Shown here: in pieces, positions 56,306-64,000 of the stretch | Layout of the letters: each line of letters starts with the position of its first letter | Numbering within the stretch: position 1 is the stretch's first letter | Source of the DNA: Nematostella vectensis | Lineage: Eukaryota; Cnidaria; Anthozoa; Actiniaria; Edwardsiidae | DNA length: 64,000 nt | Assembly (NCBI RefSeq): GCF_932526225.1 | Contig: NC_064046.1 | Coordinates: 11,001,719-11,065,718 of the forward strand | Reading direction: 5' to 3' | Translations under genes and position numbers: made by a program | Notes under the pieces: generated by a model | What the model was told of the DNA's origin: nothing | Seen by the model: the letters and a program-made list of their open reading frames with translations, nothing else | Database searches by the model: none

Positions 56306-59300
56306 TCTCCTGTGGCACAGTCGGTTAGCGCGTCGTACTTATAGGCAGTACTGGCTTGTCCCGTGGGTGCCATGAAATGCAAAGGTCGAGAGTCCGATCC
56401 TCTCCAGGAGCACAATTTTATTTTCTTAAAAAGTATCTAAGTGAATAATCATGAAAGACATTCTTGTAAATCCTTGATGTAAGTGCTCCTGTGGCACAGT
56501 CGGTTGGCGCGTCGTACTTATTGGCAGTACGGGCGTGTCCTGTGGGCGCCATGAAATGCCAAGGTCGAGAGTTCGATCCTCTCCAGGAGCACAATTTATT
56601 TTTCTTAAATGTTATCTCAGTGTATAATCATGTAAGATATTCTTTTAAATCCTTGATGTAAGTGCTCCTGTGGCACAGTCGGTTAGCGCGTCGTACTTAT
56701 AGGCAGTACGGGCGTGTCCCGTGTGCGCCATGAAATGCGAAGGTCGAGAGTTCGATCCTCTCCAGGAGCACAATTTTTATTTTCTTAACTAGTATCTCAG
56801 TGTATAATCATGTACGATATTCTTTTAAAACCTTGATGTAAGTGCTCCTGTGGCACAGTCGGTTAGCGCGTCGTACTTATAGGCAGTACGGGCGTGTCCT
56901 GTGGGCGCCATCAAATGCGAAGGTCGAGAGTTCGATCCTCTCCAGGAGCACAATTTTATTTTCTTAAAAAGTATCTAAGTGAATAATCATGAAAGACATT
57001 CTTGTAAATCCTTGATGTAAGTGCTCCTGTGGCACAGTCGGTTGGCGCGTCGTACTTACTGGCAGTACGGGCGTGTCCCGTGGGCGCCATGAAATGCCAA
57101 GGTCGAGAGTTCGATCCTCTCCAGGAGCACAATTTATTTTTTCTTAAATAGTATCTCAGTGTATAATCATGAAAGATATTCTTTTAAATCCTTGATGTAA
57201 GTGCTCCTGTGTCACAGTCGGTTAGCGCGTCGTACTTATAGGCAGTACGGGCGTGTCCCGTGGGCGCCATCAAATGCGAAGGTCGAGAGTTCGATCCTCT
57301 CCAGGAGCACAATTTTTATTTTCTTAAATAGTATCTCAGTGTATAATAATGTAAGATATTCTTTTAAACCCTTGATGTAAGTGCTCCTGTGGCACAGTCG
57401 GTTAGCGCGTCGTACTTATAGGCAGTACGGGCGTGTCCCGTGTGCGCCATGAAATGCGAAGGTCGAGAGTTCGATCCTCTCAAGGAGCACAATTTTTATT
57501 TTCTTAACTAGTATCTCAGTGTATAATCATGTAAGATATTCTTTTAAATCCTTGATTTAAGTGCTCCTGTGGCACAGTCGGTTAGCGGGTCGTTTTTATA
57601 GGCAGTACGGGCGTGTCCCGCGGGCGCCATGAAATGCGAAGGTCGAGAGTTCGATCCTCTCCAGAAGCACAATTTTATTTTCTAAAAATGTATCTAAGTG
57701 AATAATCATGAAAGATATTCTTTTAAATCCTTGATGTAAGTGCTCCTGTGTCACAGTCGGTTAGCGCGTCGTACTTATAGGCAGTACGGGCGTGTCCCGT
57801 GGGTGCCATGAAATGCGAAGGTCGAGAGTTCGATCCTCTCCAGGAGCAACATTTTATTTTCCTAAAAAGTATCTAAGTGAATAATCATGAAAGATATTCT
57901 TTTAAATCCTTGATGTAAGTGCTCCTGTGGCACAGTCGGTTAGCGCGTCGTACTTATAGGCAGTTTTGGCTTGTCCCGTGGGTGCCATGAAATGCAAAGG
58001 TCGATAGTCCGATCCTCTCCAGGAGCACAATTTTTATTTTCTAAAATATTATCTCAGTTATAATCATGTAAGATATTCTTTTAAATCCTTTATGTACGTT
58101 CTCCTGTGGCACAGTCGGTTAGCGCGTCGTACTTATAGGCAGTACTGGCTTGTCCCGTGGGTGCCATGAAATGCAAAGGTCGAGAGTCCGATCCTCTCCA
58201 GGGGCACAATTTTATTTTCTTAAAAAGTATCTAAGTGAATAATCATGAAAGACATTCTTGTAAATCCTTGATGTAATTGCTCCTGTGGCACAGTCGGTTG
58301 GCGCGTCGTACTTATAGGCAGTACGGGCGTGTCCCGTGGGTGCCATGAAATGCGAAGGTCGAGAGTTCGATCCTCTCCAGGAGCACAATTTATTTTTTCT
58401 TAAATAGTATCTCAGTGTATAATCATGTAAGATATTCTTTTAAATCCTTGATGTAAGTGCTCCTGTGGCACAGTCGGCTAGCGCGTCGTACTTATAGGCA
58501 GTACGGGCGTGTCCCGTGTGCGCCATGAAATGCGAAGGTCGAGAGTTCGATCCTCTCCAGGAGCACAATTTTTATTTTCTTAACTAGTATCTCAGTGTAT
58601 AATCATGTAAGATATTCTTTTAAATCCTTGATGTAAGTGCTCCTGTGGCACAGTCTGTTAGCGCGTCGTACTTATAGGCAGTACGGGCGTGTCCTGTGGG
58701 CGCCATCAAATGCGAAGGTCGAGTCGATCCTCTCCAGGAGCACAATTTGTATTTTCTTAAATAGTATCTCAGTGTATAATAATGTAAGATATTCTTTTAA
58801 ATCCTTGATGTACGTGCTCCTGTGACACAGTCGGTTAGCCCGTCGTACTTATAGGCAGTACGGGCGTGTCCCGCGGGCGCCATGAAATGCGAAGGTCGAG
58901 AGTTCGATCTTCTCCAGGAGCACAATTTATTTTTTCTTAAATAGTATCTCAGTGTTTAATCATGTAAGATATTCTTTTAAATCCTTGATGAAGTTCTCCT
59001 GTGGCACAGTCGGTTTGCGCGTCGTACTTATAGGCAGTACGGGCGTGTCCCGTGGGCGCCATGAAATGCGAAGGTCGAGAGTTCGATCCTCTCCAGGAGC
59101 ACAAATTTTATTTTCTAAAAATGTATCAAGTGAATAATCATGAAAGATATTCTTTTAAATCCTTGATGTAAGTGCTCCTGTGGCACAGTCGGTTAGCGCG
59201 TCGTACTTAAAGGCAGTACTGGCTTGTCCCGTGGGTGCCATGAAATGCAAAGGTCGAGAGTCCGATCCTCTCCAGGGGCACAATTTTATTTTCTTAAAAA

Positions 59301-62300
59301 GTATCTAAGTGAATAATCATGAAAGACATTCTTGTAAATCCTTGATGTAAGTGCTCCTGTGGCACAGTCGGTTGGCGCGTCGTACTTATTGGCAGTACGG
59401 GCGTGTCCCGTGGGTGCCATGAAATGAGAAGGTCGAGAGTTCGATCCTCTCCAGGAGCACAATTTATTTTTTCTTAAATAGTATCTAAGTGAATAATCAT
59501 GAAAGACTATCTTTTAAATCCTTGATGTAAGTGCTCCTGTGGCACAGTCGGTTAGCGCGTCGTACTTATAGGCAGTACGGGCGTGTCCCGCGGGCGCCAT
59601 GAAATACGAAGGTCGAGAGTTCGATCCTCTCCAGAAGCACAATTTTATTTTCTAAAATAGTATCTCAGTGTATAATCAGGTAAGATATTCTTTTAAATCC
59701 TTTATGTACGTGCTCCTGTGGCACAGTCGGTTAGCGCGTCGTACTTATAGGCAGTACGGGCGTGTCCCGTGGGCGCCATGAAATGCGAAGGTCGAGAGTT
59801 CGATCCTCTCCAGAAGCAACATTTTATTTTCCTAAAAAGTATCTAAGTGAATAATCATGAAAGACATTCTTTTAAATCCTTGATGTAAGTGCTCCTGTGG
59901 CACAGTCGGTTAGCGCGTCGTACTTATAGGCAGCACGGGCGTGTCCCGTGGGCGCCAAGAAATGCGAAGGTCGAGAGTTCGATCCTCTCCAGGAGCACAA
60001 TTTTTATTTTCTTAAATAGTATCTCAGTGTATAATAATGTAAGATATTCTTTTAAATCCTTGATGTAAGTGCTCCTGTGGCACAGTCGGTTAGCGCGTCG
60101 TATTTATAGGCAGTACGGGCGTGTCCAGCGGGCGCCATAAAATGCGAAGGTCGAGAGTTCGATCCTCTCCAGGAGCACAAATGTTATTTTCTAAAAATGT
60201 ATCTAAGTGAATAATCATGAAAGATATTCTTTTAAATCCTTGATGTAAGTGCTCCTGTGGCACAGTCGGTTAGCGCGTCGTACTTATAGGCAGTACTGGC
60301 TTGTCCCGTGGGTGCCATGAAATGCAAAGTTCGAGAGTCCGATCCTCTCCAGGAGCACAATTTTTATTTTCTAAAATATTATCTCAGTTATAATCATGTA
60401 AGATATTCTTTTAAATCCTTGATGTAAGTGCTCCTGTGGCACAGTCGGTTAGCGCGTCGTACTTATAGGCAGTACTGGCTTGTCCCGTGGGTGAAATGAA
60501 ATGCAAAGGTCGAGAGTCCGATCCTCTCCAGGGGCACAATTTTATTTTCTTAAAAAGTATCTAAGTGAATAATCATGAAAGACATTCTTGTAAATCCTTG
60601 ATGTAAGTGCTCCTGTGGCACAGTCGGTTGGCGCGTCGTACTTATTGGCAGTACGGGCGTGTCCCGTGGGTGCCATGAAATGCGAAGGTCGAGAGTTCGA
60701 TCCTCTCCAGGAGCACAATTTATTTTTTCTTAAATAGTATCTCAGTGTATAATCATGTAAGATATTCTTTTAAATCCTTGATGTAAGTGCTCCTGTGGCA
60801 CAGTCGGCTAGCGCGTCGTACTTATAGGCAGTACGGGCGTGTCCCGTGGGCGCCATGAAATGCGAAGGTCGAGAGTTCGATCCTCTCCAGGAGCAACATT
60901 TTATTTTCCTAAAAAGTATCTAAGTGAATAATCATGAAAGACATTCTTTTAAATCCTTGATGTAAGTGCTCCTGTGGCACAGTCTGTTAGCGCGTCGTAC
61001 TTATAGGCAGTACGGGCGTGTCCTGTGGGCGCCATCAAATGCGAAGGTCGAGTCGATCCTCTCCAGGAGCACAATTTTTATTTTCTTAAATAGTATCTCA
61101 GTGTATAATAATGTAAGATATTCTTTTAAATCCTTGATGTAAGTGCTCCTGTGGCACAGTCGGTTAGCGCGTCGTATTTATAGGCAGTACGGGCGTGTCC
61201 AGCGGGCGCCATAAAATGCGAAGGTCGAGAGTTCGATCCTCTCCAGGAGCACAAATTTTATTTTCTAAAAATGTATCTAAGTGAATAATCATGAAAGATA
61301 TTCTTTTAAATCCTTGATGTAAGTGCTCCTGTGGCACAGTCGGTTAGCGCGTCGTACTTATAGGCAGTACGGGCGTGTCCCGCGGGCGCCATGAAATGCG
61401 AAGGTCGAGAGTTCGATCCTCTCCAGGAGCACAATTTTTATTTTCTAAAATATTATCTCAGTTATAATAATGTAAGATATTCTTTTAAATCCTTTATGTA
61501 CGTTCTCCTGTGGCACAGTCGGTTAGCGCGTCGTACTTATAGGCAGTACTGGCTTGTCCCGTGGGTGACATGAAATGCAAAGGTCGAGAGTCCGATCATC
61601 TTCAAGAGCACAATTTTATTTTCTTAAAAAAGTATCTAAGTGAATAATCATGAAAGACATTCTTTTAAATCCTTGATGTAAGTGCTCCTGTGGCACAGTC
61701 GGTTAGCGCGTCGTACTTATAGGCAGTACGGGCGTGTCCCGTGGGCGCCAATAAATGCGAAGGTCGAGAGTTCGATCCTCTCCAGAAGCACAATTTTATT
61801 TTCTAAAATAGTATCTCAGTGTATAATCAGGTAAGATATTCTTTTAAATCCTTTATGTACGTGCTCCTGTGGCACAGTCGGTTAGCGCGTCGTACTTATA
61901 GGCAGTACGGGCGTGTCCCGTGGGCGCCATGAAATGCGAAGGTCGAGAGTTCTATTCTCTCCAGGAGCACAATTTTTATTTTCTAAAAAAGTATCTAAGT
62001 GAATAATCATGAAAGACTATCTTTTAAATCATTGATCTAAGTGCTCCTTTGGCACAGTCGGTTAGCGCGTCGTATTTATAGGCAGTACGGGTGTGTCCCG
62101 CGCGCGCCATGAAATACGAAGGTCGAGAGTTCGATCCTCTCCAGGAGCACAATTTTTATTTTCTTAAATAGTATCTCAGTGTATAAACATGTAATATATT
62201 CTTTTAAATCTTTGATGTAAGTGCTCCTGTGGCACAGTCGGTTAGCGCGTCGTACTTATAGGCAGTACGGGCGTGTCCCGCGGGCGCCATGAAATGCGAA

Positions 62301-63940
62301 GGTCGAGAGTTCGATCCTCTCCAGGAGCACAAATTTTATTTTCTAAAAATGTATCTAAGTGAATAATCATTAAAGATATTCTTTTAAATCCTTGATGTAA
62401 GTGCTCCTGTGGCACAGTCGGTTAGCGCGTCGTACTTATAGGCAGTACGGGCGTGTCCCGTGGGCGCCATAAAATGCGAAGGTCGAGAGTTCGATCCTCC
62501 CCAGGAGCACAATTTTTATTTTCTAAAATATTATCTCAGTTATAATAATGTAAGATATTCTATTAAATCCTTTATGTAAGTTCTCCTGTGGCACAGTCGG
62601 TTAGCGCGTCGTACTTATAGGCAGTACTGGCTTGTCCCGTGGGTGACATGAAATGCAAAGGTCGAGAGTCCTATCCTCTCCAGAAGCACAATTTTATTTT
62701 CTTAAAAAGTATCTAAGTGAATAATCATGAAAGACATTCTTTTAAATCCTTGATGTAAGTGCTCCTGTGGCACAGTCGGTTATCGCGTCGTACTTATAGG
62801 CAGTACGGGCGTGTCCCGTGGGCGCCAAAAAATGCGAAGGTCGGGAGTTCGATCCTCTCCAGAAGCACAATTTTATTTTCTAAAATATTATCTCAGTTAT
62901 AATCATGTAAGATATTCTTTTAAATCCTTTATGTACGTTCTCCTGTGGCACAGTCGGTTAGCGCGTCGTACTTATATGCAGTACTGGCTTGTCCCGTGGG
63001 TGCCATGAAATGCAAAGGTCGAGAGTCCGATCCTTTCCAGGAGCACAATTTTATTTTCTTAAAATGTATCTAAGTGAATAATCATGAAAGACTTTCTTGT
63101 AAATACTTGATGTAAGTGCTCCTGTGGCACAGTCGGTTGGCGCGTCGTACTTATAGGCAGTACGGGCGTGTCCCATGGGCGCCATGAAATGCGAAGGTCG
63201 AGAGTTCGATCCTCTCCAGGAGCACAAATTTTATTTTCTAAAAATGTATCTAAGTGAATAATCATTAAAGATATTCTTTTAAATCCTTGATGTAAGTGCT
63301 CCTGTGGCACAGTCGGTTAGCGCGTCGTACTTATAGGCAGTACGGGCGTGTCCCGTGGGCGCCATGAAATGCGAAGGTCGAGAGTTCGATCCTCCCCAGG
63401 AGCACAATTTTTATTTTCTAAAATATTATCTCAGTTATAATAATGTAAGATATTCTATTAAATCCTTTATGTAAGTTCTCCTGTGGCACAGTCGGTTAGC
63501 GCGTCGTACTTATAGGCAGTACTGGCTTGTCCCGTGGGTGACATGAAATGCAAAGGTCGAGAGTCCTATCCTCTCCAGGAGCACAATTTTATTTTCTTAA
63601 AAAGTATCTAAGTGAATAATCATGAAAGACATTCTTTTAAATCCTTGATGTAAGTGCTCCTGTGGCACAGTCGGTTATCGCGTCGTACTTATAGGCAGTA
63701 CGGGCGTGTCCCGTGGGCGCCAAAAAATGCGAAGGTCGGGAGTTCGATCCTCTCCAGAAGCACAATTTTATTTTCTAAAATATTATCTCAGTTATAATCA
63801 TGTAAGATATTCTTTTAAATCCTTTATGTACGTTCTCCTGTGGCACAGTCGGTTAGCGCGTCGTACTTATATGCAGTACTGGCTTGTCCCGTTGGTGCCA
63901 TGAAATGCAAAGGTCGAGAGTCCGATCCTCTCCAGGAGCA
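56306..63940 (+). tRNA. tRNA-Ile(UAU) genes, copies 100-142
   Basis: First-base positions: 56306, 56485, 56664, 56844, 57023, 57203, 57383, 57563, 57742, 57921, 58100, 58279, 58459, 58639, 58816, 58995, 59174, 59353, 59533, 59712, 59891, 60071, 60251, 60430, 60609, 60789, 60968, 61145, 61325, 61504, 61684, 61863, 62043, 62223, 62403, 62582, 62761, 62939, 63118, 63298, 63477, 63656, 63834. Base 1 is T at 56306, 58100, 58995, 61504, 62582, 62939, 63477 and 63834. The copy at 59174 has anticodon TAA. C32 is T at 60071, 61145 and 62043. 63477-63834 repeats 62582-62939 at an offset of 895 bp (five units). Confidence 0.92.
59174..59280 (+). pseudogene. Array copy with predicted anticodon TAA and damaged T arm
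   Basis: The loop CTTAAA gives anticodon UAA (Leu codon UUA). It also carries T55C, an anticodon-stem mismatch (TGCAA) and CAGGGGC in the acceptor, so it is most likely a pseudogene rather than a new tRNA-Leu. Confidence 0.7.
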
Positions 63941-64000
63941 CAATTTTATTTTCTTAAAATGTATCTAAGTGAATAATCATGAAAGACTTTCTTGTAAATA

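Larger units (their letters stand above)
38195..64000 (+). repeat. Tandem array of tRNA-Ile(UAU) genes, period about 179.5 bp, continuing past the window
   Basis: 142 regular units start at 38527 and the last complete gene ends at 63940; two degenerate units precede them. Each unit is a 107-nt tRNA gene plus a spacer of about 72 nt. Spacers come in two main types: tatctaagtgaataatcatg + aaagacattc, and tatctcagtgtataatcatg + taagatattc. The array is strictly head to tail. A 4,126-bp block of 23 units is repeated back to back (39065-43190, 43191-47316), and shorter multi-unit blocks recur at 47.7-55.4 kb and 62.3-64.0 kb. No other gene interrupts it. All longer open frames in it (both strands) are translations of the tRNA units. 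Confidence 0.98.

Noticed and set aside
38195-64000. CRISPR array
   Set aside because: Regular spacing is present, but the repeated part is a complete tRNA gene, the spacers are also repeats, and the genome is eukaryotic.
38195-64000. tRNA-derived SINE family
   Set aside because: Units are tandem rather than dispersed, have a standard-position tRNA intron and matching acceptor ends, and carry no SINE body, A tail or target duplications.

Overview
This is a eukaryotic (metazoan) window. Introns have GT/AG ends, transposable elements and minisatellites are dense, and only four protein-type loci stand out. The mix (a spliced rhophilin gene, a divergent rhodopsin-like receptor, a CR1/Jockey-type LINE, many MITEs, an intron-containing tRNA-Ile) and a moderate GC content suggest an anthozoan cnidarian such as a sea anemone. 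That assignment is inference and was not checked against any database.

Layout: (1) About 2.7-11.9 kb, minus strand: the 5' part of a rhophilin gene in five exons (HR1 Rho-binding domain and the start of the BRO1 domain), running off the left edge. Its 5.2-kb fourth intron carries two MITEs and a 3.7-kb minisatellite of about 95 units of 38-40 bp. (2) 12.8-15.4 kb, plus: a dead non-LTR retrotransposon with endonuclease, a deleted reverse-transcriptase core, and a 203-bp TATC tail. (3) 16.56-17.15 kb: a 36-bp minisatellite that flips orientation in the middle. (4) 19.6-20.6 kb, plus: a 325-residue class-A-like GPCR lacking several hallmark residues. (5) 24.58-37.97 kb, plus: a nine-exon gene for a secreted glycine-rich, probably beta-solenoid protein of about 400 residues. 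Its introns hold several MITEs and a 13-unit minisatellite with about 32 exact copies of the POU octamer ATGCAAAT. (6) 38.2-64.0 kb, plus: an array of 142 tandem tRNA-Ile(UAU) genes, each with a 33-nt intron and its own T-run terminator, with a period of about 179.5 bp. It continues past the right edge.

The tRNA array is the outstanding feature. Ile-UAU tRNA is normally a low-copy isoacceptor. Here many copies keep every pairing needed for a working tRNA, while others carry T-loop, stem, acceptor or anticodon changes, including four predicted UUU and one UAA anticodon. The array has higher-order structure, including a 4,126-bp block of 23 genes duplicated in tandem with no difference seen by eye. 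The protein genes show no evident functional link with each other or with the array. Whether the secreted-protein gene ends just before the array or splices across it is unresolved.
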